Below, one piece after another: positions 48,712 to 59,037 of a stretch of 64,000 bases of DNA. Within the stretch, counting starts at the first letter, position 1; the number at the start of each line of letters is the position of its first letter. The position numbers and the translations under genes are program-made. This DNA comes from Methyloceanibacter stevinii (GTDB lineage Bacteria; Pseudomonadota; Alphaproteobacteria; Rhizobiales; Methyloligellaceae): positions 434,001 to 498,000 of the forward strand of contig NZ_LPWE01000010.1 of assembly GCF_001723355.1 (NCBI RefSeq), read 5' to 3'. The notes beneath the pieces are model-generated. The model was given only the letters and a program-made list of their open reading frames with translations, was not told the origin of the DNA and ran no database searches.

Positions 48712-49280
48712 ATGGGTGGACGGGCGATCGGGACCATTGCGACCGTTCTCGGGAGCTGCGCTTTGCTCCTTGCCACGATGCCGGCCTTCGGTGCGGCCGA
48801 AAGCGCTTATACGCCGCTCGTTCTCGACAAATGCGACAACATCACGCCGCCCGCGTTCGCCGAACATGGGGTGGTCTTTCGGTGCAAGGGATATGGCGGC
48901 ATGGCCGTCCGGGTCGCGGAGGGTGACCTACGCATGTTCGTGTCCTATGGCGACGGCGCGAAGGATCAGACCGCCGCGGGGCAGACCCTCCCGATGTTCA
49001 ACACGATTGGAGAGACGCTGGAGTGGCGGGTCGAGGACGGGAAGCCGTTCGCCACGATCCTGCGGTACCATTGGGACTCGGACGCCTCGGCGGAGGGTCG
49101 ACCCTGGTCGTCACCAAGCTCGGCAACACCAACGCCTGCCATGTCGCCTATGTGCGCGCGGAAGAGAACCCGGACGCGAACAAGCTGGCCCGCGAAATCG
49201 CGGACAATGACGCGCGCCGGTTCTCATGCGAACGAGATCGGCCGCGGACATACGGCCCCGGCGGTCAACCGGTCGACTGA
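48712..49280 (+). pseudogene. Secreted protein of unknown function, frameshifted
   Basis: A signal peptide ([20 protein letters not shown], cleavage near AFGAAES) is followed by a small domain with two cysteines ([18 protein letters not shown]) and IGETLEWRVEDGKPFATI. Near 49096 the frame shifts: the expected continuation STLVVTKLGNTNACHVAYV, then ENPDANKLAREIADND and a stop at 49280, is in the next frame. A GGG at 49095-49097 lacks one G. Corrected, the protein has about 189 aa. I do not recognise the family beyond a likely periplasmic or exported domain with four Cys. It lies divergent from dapB. Confidence 0.7.
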
Positions 49281-49310
49281 CGACCGGTTGCAGCGATTCG
49301 CTTCAACAGG

Positions 49311-51406
49311 TTACGCGACGTTGCGGTCGAGCGGCTCGTCTTCGAGCGGGTTGGCGGGCACTTCGGCCTCGGGCCGGCCGAAATAGTAGCCTTGGACCTG
49401 ATCGCAGCCCCAGCGCTTCAGCATGGCCGCCTGCCCTTCGGTTTCGACACCCTCGGCGGTAATCGTCACATGCAAGGATTGGCCGAGGCCGACAATGCTG
49501 GAGACGATCGCGCTTGTCTGCGGGTTCGTGCCGAGCGTATCGATAAAGGATCGGTCGATCTTGATCTTCTTGACCGGGAAACGGGTCAGGTAGGACAGGC
49601 TCGAATAGCCGGTGCCGAAGTCGTCCATTGCAATGGAAACGCCAAGCTGGTCCAGCCTGCTGAGCGTGTCGATGACCTTGTCGGTATTTTGCAGGATGGT
49701 GCTTTCCGTGATCTCGAGCTCGAGGCGTTCCGGCTCCAGGCCCGTTTCCACGAGCATCCGGCGCACGAGCTCGAAGACATCTTGTGTCTTGAACTGGGCC
49801 GGCGACAGGTTCACGGCTAGCTTGGTGTCGCTCGGCCAGCCCAAGGCGTAGGTGCAGGCGGTCTTCAGGATCCACTCGCCGAGAGGCACGATGAGACCCG
49901 TCTCCTCTGCAATCGGCACGAATGTCGACGGCGGGATTTCACCTTCGGTCGGGTGCCACCAGCGCACGAGCGCCTCGTAGCCGGTGAGCTGGCCTTCGCT
50001 GAGACCAAACTGCGGCTGATAGTCGAGATAGAGCTGGTTCTTGCGGATGGCGTTGCGCAGGTCATGCTCCAGACGCCGGCGTCTCTGGAGCGCGGCGTCC
50101 ATGGCCGGTTCGAAGAAGCGGAACGTATTGCGTCCGTCCTGCTTGGCGCGGTAGAGGGCCAAGTCCGCATTCTTCATCAAGATCTCCACGGGCTGATTGG
50201 CGATCGGCCCGAGGGCGATGCCGACGCTGGCGGAGGTGGTGATCTCGTGGCCGTTGACCATGTACGGCGCGCTGAGCGCATCGCAAACGCGCTGGGCCAA
50301 GGTCATGGCGTCTTCCGGAACCGTGATGTTCTCGGCGACGACGGCGAACTCATCGCCGCCCATCCGTCCGACGATGTCGCTGTCGCGAAGGGTCTCGACC
50401 AGCCGGGCGGAAACCTCTTCGAGCAAGGCGTCGCCGGTCGCGTGGCCAAGGGTGTCGTTGACGTTCTTGAACCGGTCCAGGTCCAGTCCGAAGACGGCAA
50501 TCTTGGTATCATGCCGCTTGGCGCGGGCAACCGCCTGTTCCAGGTGATACCTGAACTGCAGCCGGTTTGGTAGCCCGGTCAGGGAATCGTGCATGGCGAG
50601 GTAGCGGATCTTGTCCTCGGCCTGCCAACGTTCGCGAATGCGCCGCGACGCGATGGCGGCCGGAACCGAGAAACCCATGATGATCAGAAGGCTCGTCGTC
50701 ACGGTCACGGCGACAAGGGCGAGGTTGGTGAGGGCGGCTGCCGCGCTCTGGTCGACCTGGAACGCATAGAGATAGGCCACGTTGCCGTTGTGGATCACGG
50801 GAACGATAGCGAGGCTCTTTCGATCTTGTCCCGGCAACGAGGCGACCGTGATCTCTTTGAGCGCAACCGCGTCGGCGATGGCGGCTCGGTTCTGGTCGGT
50901 CTGGAGCGTGCGTGTAAGGCGTCCGGCGCGAGCGGACCGCCGACAGCCATGGGCTCGCCTCTCGGGCTGAGCACGGCAAAGCCTTCCATCTTACTCACGG
51001 CATCCTCGCCGGAGCGTCCGGGATCGGCGGCAAGCAGTCCGCCCGTGAGCCAGCGAAGACGGTCGGCGAATTTGCGATGGCTTTCATTGACGGAAACCGT
51101 CGGCATGTTGGAATCCGCGCTCGGGTCGAACGTCAAGTGCCGCCGCAGCTCTGCCGGATCGATGACGTGCAGAGCCTCTCCCTCAGGCAGAGCCTCTCCC
51201 TCAGGCAGAGCCTCCTCCCCATCCAAGGCCCCGCGAAGGCGCTTGTCGGCCTCGGTGCCCCACGCGTGCGCCGCGTTGCTGGCCTCGACCTCGAGTGCGT
51301 AATTGATTGCAGATCCGCCCGAAAGAACGGCGGCCGTCACCGTGAAAAGCCCCAGCACCACAAGACCAAGCATGATCCATCGGTCGCGCTTGTCGATCTC
51401 CGCCAT
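49311..51406 (-). pseudogene. Diguanylate cyclase / phosphodiesterase (GGDEF-EAL), frameshifted
   Basis: Membrane c-di-GMP enzyme. The N-terminus has a TM segment (RWIMLGLVVLGLFTVTAAVL), then a periplasmic sensor (about residues 30-240) and a second TM (LALVAVTVTTSLLIIMGFSV). A GGDEF domain follows with an I-site RDSD five residues before GGDEF. The EAL domain follows, with EALVRWW, ELEITES, DDFGTGYSS and AEGVETEG, all catalytic residues present. The first part (51406 to about 50910) and the rest lie in different frames; one base is missing near 50905-50915. Corrected length is about 698 aa. Both activities appear possible. Confidence 0.9.
51170..51214. repeat. 18 bp tandem repeat in the sensor domain of the GGDEF-EAL protein
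   Basis: CAGAGCCTCTCCCTCAGG occurs twice exactly (51170-51187, 51188-51205), with a 9 bp partial third copy. Translated, it repeats EALPEG in frame in the periplasmic part of the sensor. Confidence 0.9.
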
Positions 51407-51511
51407 ATCGTCGTTCCTACTGTCCCTAGCTGAATAGGAGACCCTATGAGCGAGGTCGTTAAGGCAGACCGAATGGTTACAGTTAATGGTTGCTGAATTG
51501 GCGGGCGAAAA

Positions 51512-52018
51512 TTAGCGCCAAGCAAATGCGATCTTGCGCAAGCTTGTTCCGCTGAAGTCCTCAGTGCCTTCGGCAATCGGCTTTCCGCCGAGCGTCAAGT
51601 AGAAGTCGCACGCGGCCTCGTTGTCCGCGAGCGCCCATACAAGGAGGCCCGGGAGGCGCCATTCCTGGAGCTTCTGTCTCGCGCCCTCGAAGAGTTTGGT
51701 GCCGAGTCCCAACCCTTGATAGGTGGGACAGAGGTAAAGCTCGAAGATCTCGCCGCGGAAGGGGCCGCGACCGACGCGGCAACGCCCGAAGGTGACGTAG
51801 CCCGCGACCTGACCTCCAAAGTCGAGGACGAGCACGGACGCGCGCCGCTGCAGCGCCCGCTCCCACCAGCCTTGGCCCCGGCGGGCAATCATTCGCTCGA
51901 GATCGAGATGGGGAATAATGCCCTGATAGGCACCGCGCCATGCTTCCTCGTAAGCGGTCGCAAGCGCGGTTGCATCTTTTGGCCGTGCCGGCCTCACCTG
52001 AGCGACATCGACGGACAT
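51512..52018 (-). CDS. GNAT-family N-acetyltransferase
   Basis: A 168 aa protein of the GNAT fold that transfers an acyl group from acyl-CoA. The acyl-CoA-binding motif A is IFELYLCPTYQGLGLGTKLF, with Q-G-L-G-L-G. The substrate is not deducible; relatives act on protein N-termini, antibiotics or small amines. It is separated from the GGDEF protein by 105 bp and from typA by 120 bp. Confidence 0.85.
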   Translation of the reverse strand: MSVDVAQVRPARPKDATALATAYEEAWRGAYQGIIPHLDLERMIARRGQGWWERALQRRASVLVLDFGGQVAGYVTFGRCRVGRGPFRGEIFELYLCPTYQGLGLGTKLFEGARQKLQEWRLPGLLVWALADNEAACDFYLTLGGKPIAEGTEDFSGTSLRKIAFAWR

Positions 52019-52138
52019 CCACCAAGCCTAGCTCAGCGGCTCCGATCGGGCAAAGGGTCCGTTTGGGTTATCCCTTGTTCCCATGGGCCCGAGCCCCGAT
52101 GCGGTGCTGTTGTGCGTCCGTGCTGCGGACGGCGCAGT

Positions 52139-53965
52139 CTAGGCTGCGTTTTCCGCTTCCCGCTGCCGCTCGGCCTTCTTGCGGTCGTTCGGATCGAGGT
52201 GCTGTTTCCGCAAGCGAATCGAATCGGGGGTCACCTCGACCAACTCATCGTCCTGGATGTACGACAACGCCTTTTCGAGAACCATGCGGATGGGCGGGGT
52301 CAGCCGTACCGCTTCGTCCTTCGACGTGGTGCGGATGTTCGTGAGCTTCTTGCCCTTCAGCACGTTCACTTCGAGGTCGTTGCCGCGCGTGTGCTCGCCG
52401 ACGATCATGCCTTGATAGACCCGCGCACCAGGTTCGATCATCATCGGCCCGCGGTCTTCCAGGTTGAACAGCGCATAGGCCACAGCCTCGCCCTGGTCGG
52501 TGGAGATCAAGACGCCGTTGCGCCGTCCCTGGATCGCGCCCTTATGCGGTGCGTAGCCGTGGAACAGGCGGTTCATGATTCCGGTGCCGCGCGTGTCCGT
52601 CAGGAGTTCGCTCTGATATCCGATCAGGCCGCGTGTCGGCGCATGGAAGACCAGGCGCACGCGTCCGCCGCCGGACGGCTTCATCTCGATCAGATCGGCT
52701 TTTCGTTCGGACAGCTTCTGAACGACCGCGCCTTGGTGCTCTTCGTCGAGATCGATGACGACCTCTTCGATGGGCTCCAAGAGCTGTCCAGAGTCGTCGC
52801 GGCTGAACAAGACGCGCGGCCGGGATACGGAAAGCTCGAAGCCTTCGCGGCGCATGGTCTCGATCAGGATCCCAAGCTGCAACTCGCCGCGGCCGGCAAC
52901 GATCATCGAATCGCGCTCGTCCGATTCGGTGACCTTCAGCGCCACGTTGCCCTCGGCTTCCTGCAGCAGCCGGTCGCGAATCATACGGCCGGTAACCTTC
53001 GACCCCTCGGTTCCCGCAAGCGGCGAATCATTGACGCGGAAGGTCATAGACAGCGTCGGCGGGTCGATGGGCTGGGCCGTGAGCGGCACATCGATTTCCG
53101 GGGAACAGATCGTGTGGGCGACCGTGGCGTTGGGCAGGCCCGCAATGGAGACGATGTCGCCCGCGCTTGCCTCGTCCAGCGCCGCGCGCTCGAGCCCGCG
53201 GAAGGCGAGCACCTTGGAGACGCGGCCCTGCTCGACAAGCTTGCCTTCGTGATCCAGCACCTTGACCATCTCGTTGGGCTTGATCGTACCGGCGGTGATG
53301 CGGCCGGTGACGATGCGGCCGAGATAGGGGTTGGACTCGAGGATCGTTCCCAGCAGTTGGAAGGGACCCTCCTCGACGGACGGCGCCGGCACATGGCGCC
53401 GAACCAGCTCGAACAGGGGCGTCATACCCTGGTCCTTCGGCCCCTCGGGGCTCTCGGCCATCCAGCCTTCTTTCGCCGACCCGTACAGGACCGGGAAGTC
53501 CAGTTGTTCGTCGTTGGCATCGAGCGCGGCGAACAGATCGAAGATCTCGTTCAGGACTTCGTCGGGGCGCGCGTCGGGGCGGTCGACTTTGATCACGACG
53601 ATGGGCTTGAGGCCCATCTTGAGCGCCTTGGACACGACGAACTTGGTCTGAGGCAGGGGGCCCTCGGCGGCATCGACCAGGACGAGCGCGCCGTCGACCA
53701 TGTTGAGGATGCGCTCCACCTCGCCGCCGAAATCGGCGTGGCCCGGTGTGTCGACCACATTGATGCGGGTGTCCTCCCACACGATGGAGGTGGCCTTCGC
53801 CAGGATGGTGATCCCGCGTTCCTTCTCCAGATCGTTGGAGTCCATGGCGCGTTCGTCGACGCGCTGATTGTTGCGCACGGCGCCCGACTGCTGGAGGAGG
53901 CGGTCGACGAGGGTGGTCTTGCCATGGTCGACATGCGCGATGATGGCGATGTTGCGTAGCTTCAT
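52139..53965 (-). CDS. typA: Translational GTPase TypA/BipA
   Basis: A 608 aa ribosome-associated GTPase linked to stress and ribosome assembly. The P-loop [19 protein letters not shown] is at residues 10-28. G2 lies in [10 protein letters not shown]3 in [15 protein letters not shown], and the NKxD-like motif reads [11 protein letters not shown] (K in place of N). The C-terminal EF-G-like domains III and V ([36 protein letters not shown]) and the TypA tail are intact. The start ATG at 53965 is chosen; upstream extension lacks homology. Confidence 0.97.
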   Translation of the reverse strand: MKLRNIAIIAHVDHGKTTLVDRLLQQSGAVRNNQRVDERAMDSNDLEKERGITILAKATSIVWEDTRINVVDTPGHADFGGEVERILNMVDGALVLVDAAEGPLPQTKFVVSKALKMGLKPIVVIKVDRPDARPDEVLNEIFDLFAALDANDEQLDFPVLYGSAKEGWMAESPEGPKDQGMTPLFELVRRHVPAPSVEEGPFQLLGTILESNPYLGRIVTGRITAGTIKPNEMVKVLDHEGKLVEQGRVSKVLAFRGLERAALDEASAGDIVSIAGLPNATVAHTICSPEIDVPLTAQPIDPPTLSMTFRVNDSPLAGTEGSKVTGRMIRDRLLQEAEGNVALKVTESDERDSMIVAGRGELQLGILIETMRREGFELSVSRPRVLFSRDDSGQLLEPIEEVVIDLDEEHQGAVVQKLSERKADLIEMKPSGGGRVRLVFHAPTRGLIGYQSELLTDTRGTGIMNRLFHGYAPHKGAIQGRRNGVLISTDQGEAVAYALFNLEDRGPMMIEPGARVYQGMIVGEHTRGNDLEVNVLKGKKLTNIRTTSKDEAVRLTPPIRMVLEKALSYIQDDELVEVTPDSIRLRKQHLDPNDRKKAERQREAENAA

Positions 53966-54195
53966 GTTTGGATAGGTCTTTCGGCCAGGCGCGGGCGGAC
54001 GCGCCAGCGGGCTGTTATTGCGGCGCAATATAGGGATTTTGCCGTCAACCGCAATGGCGCGCGGGCGTGCCGGTCACAGGTGCGTCGCAGCGGCGCGATA
54101 TCCGTTGCGCGCGCGGGCGCCGATACCGCACACTCGCGCGCCCGCTGGGCCGGTTCCCGGCGTGGTTGGCATGATCAAGCACAGAAGGTTCATCC

Positions 54196-55278
54196 ATGTC
54201 CGAGACCCCGGAGCCGCCCTATGGGCCCACGCCACAGGCTATTGCCGGCAAGGAGTTGCCGTCGTTCCGATACGCGCTGGGCGAGGCGCCCACAAAGCAG
54301 TTCGCGGGCGGGACCGCGAAGGAAGCCAATGTCAGCCAGTTTCCCGTCTCCGAGGCTCTTGCCGGGGTCTACATGACCTTGGAGCCCGGCGCGGTGCGTG
54401 AGCTGCACTGGCATGCCAATGCCGCGGAGTGGGCCTATATGATCGAGGGCCATGCGCGAGTCACCACCATCGATCCGGAGAACCAAGCCGAGGTCGTCGA
54501 TTTCGGACCCGGCGACGTCTGGTACTTCCCGCGCGGCCATGGCCATTCGATTCAGGGGCTCGCCGACGGCTGTACCTTCATCCTCGTATTCGACAACGGC
54601 TACTTCTCGGAATTCGGCACGTTCTCGATCACCGACTGGCTGGGGCACACGCCGCACGAGGTGCTGGCCAAGAATTTCGGCCTGCCGGAATCGGCATTCG
54701 CAAACTTCCCCGACCACGAAGTCTATATCGCCAAGGGTCCCGTGCCGCCGCCGCTGGACGAGTTCCCGGCGCCGGGCACGCTCAATGCGCCCCCGCTGAC
54801 CCACCGCTATCGCCTCCTCGCTCAGGCGCCGGAGCCGTTTCCGGGCGGCGAGATGCGGATCGCCTCGGAGATCGAGTTCCCGATTTCGACGACGATGACC
54901 GGTGCGCTGCTGACGATTGCCCCGGGCGGCATGCGCGAACTGCATTGGCATCCGAACGCGGTCGAGTGGCAGTACTATCTGACCGGCACGGGCCGCATGA
55001 CCGTGTTCGGCTCGGCCGGGCGCGCCCGCACGGATGAGTTCGGCGCCGGTGACGTGGGCTACGTGCCGCAAGGCTTCGGCCACTACATCGAGAACACGGG
55101 CGACGAGGATCTCGAGCTGCTCGTCGTGCTCAACAACGGCACCTACGAGTCGATCTCGATCACGGCCTGGATGGCGGGAACGCCCGACCTTCTCCTCTCG
55201 ACGAATTTCAGCGTGAAGGAAGCCGTGTTCGGAGAGATGCCGGGCGATGCGGTGATCATGCCCGAGGAGGAGTCCTAG
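54196..55278 (+). CDS. Bicupin oxalate decarboxylase-like protein
   Basis: A 360 aa two-cupin protein. Each cupin has an HxH-x4-E Mn site: ELHWHANAAEWAYM (about residue 74) and ELHWHPNAVEWQYY (about 254), plus the second histidines in GHGHSIQG and FGHYIEN. The catalytic lid region of the first cupin reads SEFGTF where Bacillus OxdC has SENSTF, so the key Glu is retained. Members convert oxalate to formate and CO2. Some relatives in this fold have oxidase or unknown activity. No signal peptide; convergent with the NMO gene. Confidence 0.85.
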   Translation: MSETPEPPYGPTPQAIAGKELPSFRYALGEAPTKQFAGGTAKEANVSQFPVSEALAGVYMTLEPGAVRELHWHANAAEWAYMIEGHARVTTIDPENQAEVVDFGPGDVWYFPRGHGHSIQGLADGCTFILVFDNGYFSEFGTFSITDWLGHTPHEVLAKNFGLPESAFANFPDHEVYIAKGPVPPPLDEFPAPGTLNAPPLTHRYRLLAQAPEPFPGGEMRIASEIEFPISTTMTGALLTIAPGGMRELHWHPNAVEWQYYLTGTGRMTVFGSAGRARTDEFGAGDVGYVPQGFGHYIENTGDEDLELLVVLNNGTYESISITAWMAGTPDLLLSTNFSVKEAVFGEMPGDAVIMPEEES

Positions 55279-56393
55279 ACCGGCGTGCGGTTGCAGGCCG
55301 TAGTGTAGGTCCGAAGGCGACTGCTATCCTTGAGAGAGCTCGGCGCGCGCGCCGTCGGCAAGCCACCGCGCAACGCACCGGCGCCCATGGCGCCGGGCAG
55401 GGTCGCGGCCTGGCCGGACCAGAGCGGGGAGAAGTCGCTCGAGCCTTCGGCCTCCGCCTTCGCACGCAGCGGTGCGATCGCAGGGCGTCCGCGCGGGAAA
55501 TGCGGCGCGGCGGCATTCATCGGACCCTGTTCGCGCATGAAGCGGTTGACGACGCCACGGGCCGGTCGCCCCGTCAGCACGTTCGTCATGGCGGTTTCGC
55601 GTGCCGGATCCGCAAGCGCTGCGCGATGAAGCGGCGGCGTCCAGGCCTCGTCCGTCAGAAGGTAGGCGGTGCCGACCTGTACCGCAGCGGCACCCAGCGA
55701 AAAGCAAGCGGCGATCGCCTGCCCATCGGCGATGCCGCCTGCGGCGATCACCGGCAGGTCGAGGTTCGCCGCGATACTGCGCACGAGCGCGAACGTCCCG
55801 ACCTGACGGGAGACGTCGGTTTCCAGAAACATGGCGCGATGGCCGCCGGCCTCGGCACCTTGGGCAATGATCGCGTCGACACCGTTCTCGGCGAGGTAGC
55901 GTGCTTCGCGGAGCGAGGTCGCCGAGGAGATGACCTTGCAGCCGGTGTCCTTCACGCGCGACAGCAGCGGCGCGGCAGGTAGACCGAAATGGAAGCTGAC
56001 GATCTCCGGTTTGGCGGACTCGATCGCGGCGCACTCGGCGTCACCGAACGGCGCGTGCCCGGCCGGCAGCGGCAAATCCGGCGGCGCAACTCCGGCCGCC
56101 TCGAAATAAGGCGCGAGATGCGCAAGCCAGGCGCAGTCGCGCTCGGGATCGTCGGGCTCGGGCGTATGGCAGAAGAAATTGGCGTTCAGCGGCGCGTTCG
56201 TTTCTTCGCGGAAGGCAGCGACCCCAGCTTCGATCTCCGCCGGGTCGAGCACCGCGCAGGGAAGCGCGCCGAGTCCGCCCTCCTGAGCAACCTCGATCGC
56301 CAGCTCGACCCCCGCCGAGTTGGCCATGGGGGCGGCGAGAATCGGGACGTCGATGCCAAACAGGTCGAGAAGCCGTCGGTCAGGCCAGGTCAT
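55275..56393 (-). CDS. NMO/2-nitropropane dioxygenase-like flavoprotein, 3' end frameshifted
   Basis: TIM-barrel FMN enzyme. The N-terminal FGIDVPILAAPMANSAGVELA, central AIIAQGAEAGGHRAMF and PVIAAGGIADGQAIAACFSLG are diagnostic of the nitronate monooxygenase group. Near residue 340 the frame changes: RWLADGARAELSQG with stop at 55324 is the family-like end, readable in the next frame, and a base is missing between 55370 and 55371. As written the frame goes on to 55275. Corrected length 356 aa. The substrate, a nitroalkane or something else, is not known. Confidence 0.88.
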   Translation of the reverse strand: MTWPDRRLLDLFGIDVPILAAPMANSAGVELAIEVAQEGGLGALPCAVLDPAEIEAGVAAFREETNAPLNANFFCHTPEPDDPERDCAWLAHLAPYFEAAGVAPPDLPLPAGHAPFGDAECAAIESAKPEIVSFHFGLPAAPLLSRVKDTGCKVISSATSLREARYLAENGVDAIIAQGAEAGGHRAMFLETDVSRQVGTFALVRSIAANLDLPVIAAGGIADGQAIAACFSLGAAAVQVGTAYLLTDEAWTPPLHRAALADPARETAMTNVLTGRPARGVVNRFMREQGPMNAAAPHFPRGRPAIAPLRAKAEAEGSSDFSPLWSGQAATLPGAMGAGALRGGLPTARAPSSLKDSSRLRTYTTACNRTPV

Positions 56394-56425
56394 GGCGTCT
56401 TTGTACTACCAGCGCGTCCGCGCGG

Positions 56426-57637
56426 CTACGACCCTCGCAGCTTGCGAAGCGTGCGCAGCCGAAGCGCGTTGAGCTTGATGAAGCCTTCGGCATCCTTCTG
56501 GTCGTAGGCGCCCTGGTCGTCCTCGAAGGTGACGATCTCGTCGGAGTAGAGCGACTTCTCGCTCCGGCGGCCGATGACGATGACGTTGCCCTTGTAGAGC
56601 TTGAGCGTCACTTCGCCTTCCACGTGCTCCTGGCTCTTGTCGATCAGCGCCTGCAGCATCTCGCGCTCCGGCGCGAACCAGAACCCGTAATAGACAAGCT
56701 CCGCGTAGCGCGGCATGAGCTGGTCCTTCAGGTGCATGGCCTCGCGGTCGAGGGTGAGCGACTCGATTGCCCGGTGCGCCGCGAGCAGAATGGTGCCGCC
56801 CGGCGTCTCGTAGATGCCGCGCGACTTCATACCGACGAAGCGGTTCTCGACGAGATCGACGCGCCCGATGCCGTTGTCGTGGCCGAGCTGGTTGAGCTTG
56901 GTGAGGACTGCCGCGGGCGACAAGGCCATGCCGTCGATCGAGACGGGGTCGCCCTTCTCGAAGCCGATCGTGATGATAGTGGGCTCGTCCGGCGCATCCT
57001 CCGGCGCGACGGTGCGTTGGAAGACATAAGCCGGCGGCTCCACGTTCGGATCCTCGAGCACTTTTCCTTCCGAGGAGGAGTGCAGCAGATTGGCATCGAC
57101 CGAGAAGGGCGCCTCGCCGCGCTTGTCCTTAGCCACGGGGATCTGGTGCTTCTCGGCGAACTCGATGAGATCGGACCGCGACTTGAACTCCCAGTCACGC
57201 CAGGGTGCAATGACCTTGATGTCCGGGTTGAGGGCGTAGTAGCCGAGCTCGAACCGCACCTGGTCGTTGCCCTTGCCGGTCGCGCCGTGACAAACCGCAT
57301 CGGCCCCGGTCTCCTTGGCGATCTCGATCTGCCGCTTGGCGATCAGCGGACGCGCGATCGAGGTGCCGAGCAGGTACACGCCTTCATAGAGCGCGTTCGC
57401 CCGGAACATCGGGAACACGTAGTGGCGCACGAACTCCTCGCGCAGATCCTCGATGTAGATCTCCTTGATGCCCAGCATCTCCGCCTTCTTACGGGCGGGC
57501 TCGAGCTCCTCGCCCTGGCCGAGATCGGCCGTAAACGTCACGACCTCGCAGCCGTAGGTTTCCTGGAGCCATTTGAGGATGATGGAGGTGTCGAGACCGC
57601 CGGAATAGGCGAGCACGACCTTCTTGATATCAGTCAT
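56426..57637 (-). CDS. argG: Argininosuccinate synthase
   Basis: A 403 aa enzyme joining citrulline and aspartate with ATP in arginine synthesis. The PP-loop is [17 protein letters not shown] (residues 8-24). [14 protein letters not shown] binds citrulline/aspartate, and [21 protein letters not shown] is the late signature. Length is typical. It starts 126 bp from the PAP2 gene, which is upstream on the same strand. Confidence 0.98.
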   Translation of the reverse strand: MTDIKKVVLAYSGGLDTSIILKWLQETYGCEVVTFTADLGQGEELEPARKKAEMLGIKEIYIEDLREEFVRHYVFPMFRANALYEGVYLLGTSIARPLIAKRQIEIAKETGADAVCHGATGKGNDQVRFELGYYALNPDIKVIAPWRDWEFKSRSDLIEFAEKHQIPVAKDKRGEAPFSVDANLLHSSSEGKVLEDPNVEPPAYVFQRTVAPEDAPDEPTIITIGFEKGDPVSIDGMALSPAAVLTKLNQLGHDNGIGRVDLVENRFVGMKSRGIYETPGGTILLAAHRAIESLTLDREAMHLKDQLMPRYAELVYYGFWFAPEREMLQALIDKSQEHVEGEVTLKLYKGNVIVIGRRSEKSLYSDEIVTFEDDQGAYDQKDAEGFIKLNALRLRTLRKLRGS

Positions 57638-57763
57638 TCCGAAGTCCTGCCGAAGTCTTGGAGAGGCGCGCGATTGCGGCGTTGGCCGGGACTATAGGCG
57701 CGGCGCGCCCGCGCGCAAGAGGGGCCAGAGGCGAGACGTATAGCGGCCAGAGGCGAATACCCG

Positions 57764-58588
57764 CTAGTCGCGGTCGGCGCGTCGCAGCAGGGCTTGGCCA
57801 GCATGGCGAAGACCTGCACCCAGTCGCGCGAGCCCTGTGCCGATGCCGGCGAGCAGCGCGGCGATGCCGCGATGCAGGGCGAAGGCCATTTTGTCGAGCT
57901 GCGCCTCCAGCTTTGCGTCGTTACGGCGGCCGGGCGCCAGGAGCAGATAGTAGAACAGCAGGACCATGCCGACGGTGAACACGCCGGCGAAGAGGACGTC
58001 ACTCAGAAAGTGCCGTCCGAACGTGACGCGCAGCCCACCGACGGAGATGCCGTAGACCACGGCCGCGCCAACGGTGAAGGGGCGGGCGGCCGGGGGCGCC
58101 AGCATGGCCGGCGCGACGGTCCAGAAGGCGAGGCTCCCTTCGCCCGACACGAAGGAGCAATTGCGGTGGCATGCGCCGCCGGGCCGCCACCAGGGCTCGA
58201 ACTCCGACTTGCCGCCGAACTGCTCCACCTGGTTAGGGCGCGGCCGCCCCCAATTGTCCTTCAGCACGAGATTGGTGAGGACGCCGGGCCCCGCGATGAA
58301 CGAACCGACGAGGAAGAGCGCCACGGATGGCGCGATGACCATCTTGGTGCGGGGGAACACGAACTTGCGGATCAGCACGAAAAGGGACGGCGCAACGAGG
58401 AGATAAGGTACCCAATAGGCGAGGTTACGTACCGTCTCCCCAGCCTCGTCGCGCGCCATCGGGAACCGGCCGGTCTGCTGGTCGTAGAACAGAGACGCCG
58501 CCCACAGGTCGATCTCCGGGAAGATCGCGAAGATCAAACCCAGGATCAGCCCGAAAGCCAGAGTCGCGAGCAACAAGCGGCGCGCCAC
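57764..58588 (-). CDS. PAP2-superfamily phosphatase (LpxE-like)
   Basis: A 274 aa membrane phosphatase with about five hydrophobic helices. PAP2 motif 1 is KDNWGRPRP, motif 3 GLRVTFGRHFLSDVLFA with the nucleophilic His (RxxxxxHxxxD). Motif 2, normally SGH, reads SFVSGEGS, so the expected His is Glu. Such variants occur among lipid A or PGP phosphatase relatives. It may dephosphorylate lipid A, phosphatidylglycerol phosphate or undecaprenyl diphosphate. It lies upstream of argG but is probably not functionally linked. Confidence 0.85.
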   Translation of the reverse strand: MARRLLLATLAFGLILGLIFAIFPEIDLWAASLFYDQQTGRFPMARDEAGETVRNLAYWVPYLLVAPSLFVLIRKFVFPRTKMVIAPSVALFLVGSFIAGPGVLTNLVLKDNWGRPRPNQVEQFGGKSEFEPWWRPGGACHRNCSFVSGEGSLAFWTVAPAMLAPPAARPFTVGAAVVYGISVGGLRVTFGRHFLSDVLFAGVFTVGMVLLFYYLLLAPGRRNDAKLEAQLDKMAFALHRGIAALLAGIGTGLARLGAGLRHAGQALLRRADRD

Positions 58589-58815
58589 GCATATCTCCTA
58601 ACGTGAAGGAACCGGCCGCCGCGGGGGTGCCGGCGGCGGGGTTCGCGTGATCAAAATCAAGGCTTTATGGCGCAGCCCAGGCACAATGCCAACAACAGCT
58701 ATGGGATATCGCAAACCCGCATCGCCGTGACGATTTTATGATTGTTGCGCAATCGGACGGAACCGCGGAGAGTGGAGTGTGTTGATTCTTTCGGGGGGTC
58801 CGAAGGAGTGCGTAG

Positions 58816-59037
58816 ATGACGAAAGACACGATCGATACCGACCAGAAGCCGACCCAGTCGCGCTCGGCTCTACTTCGCGAATTCGGTTATGCATGGCGCC
58901 GCCGCCGCAGCCAGGCCAAGCGGTCCTGGCGCGAGACGGTGACGCTCTTCAAGCCGGAGCCCTGGCTCGTGGCCCTCGCCCACGACAAGGCGCGCTCGCC
59001 GGTCAAGCTCCGCGACCAGCCAGAAGCCAGTAAATAA
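58816..59037 (+). CDS. Small basic protein of unknown function
   Basis: A 73 aa Arg/Lys-rich soluble protein (FGYAWRRRRSQAKRSWRE, then LFKPEPWLVALAHDKARSP). The ATG at 58816 has a good ribosome site (AAGGAG, 8 bp upstream) in a 227 bp region after the PAP2 gene, so it is likely expressed. It overlaps the convergent membrane protein gene by 35 bp at the 3' end. I do not recognise a family. Confidence 0.6.
   Translation: MTKDTIDTDQKPTQSRSALLREFGYAWRRRRSQAKRSWRETVTLFKPEPWLVALAHDKARSPVKLRDQPEASK

Noticed and set aside
51716-53959. 747-codon plus-strand open frame over typA
   Set aside because: Antisense to a complete typA; no domain.
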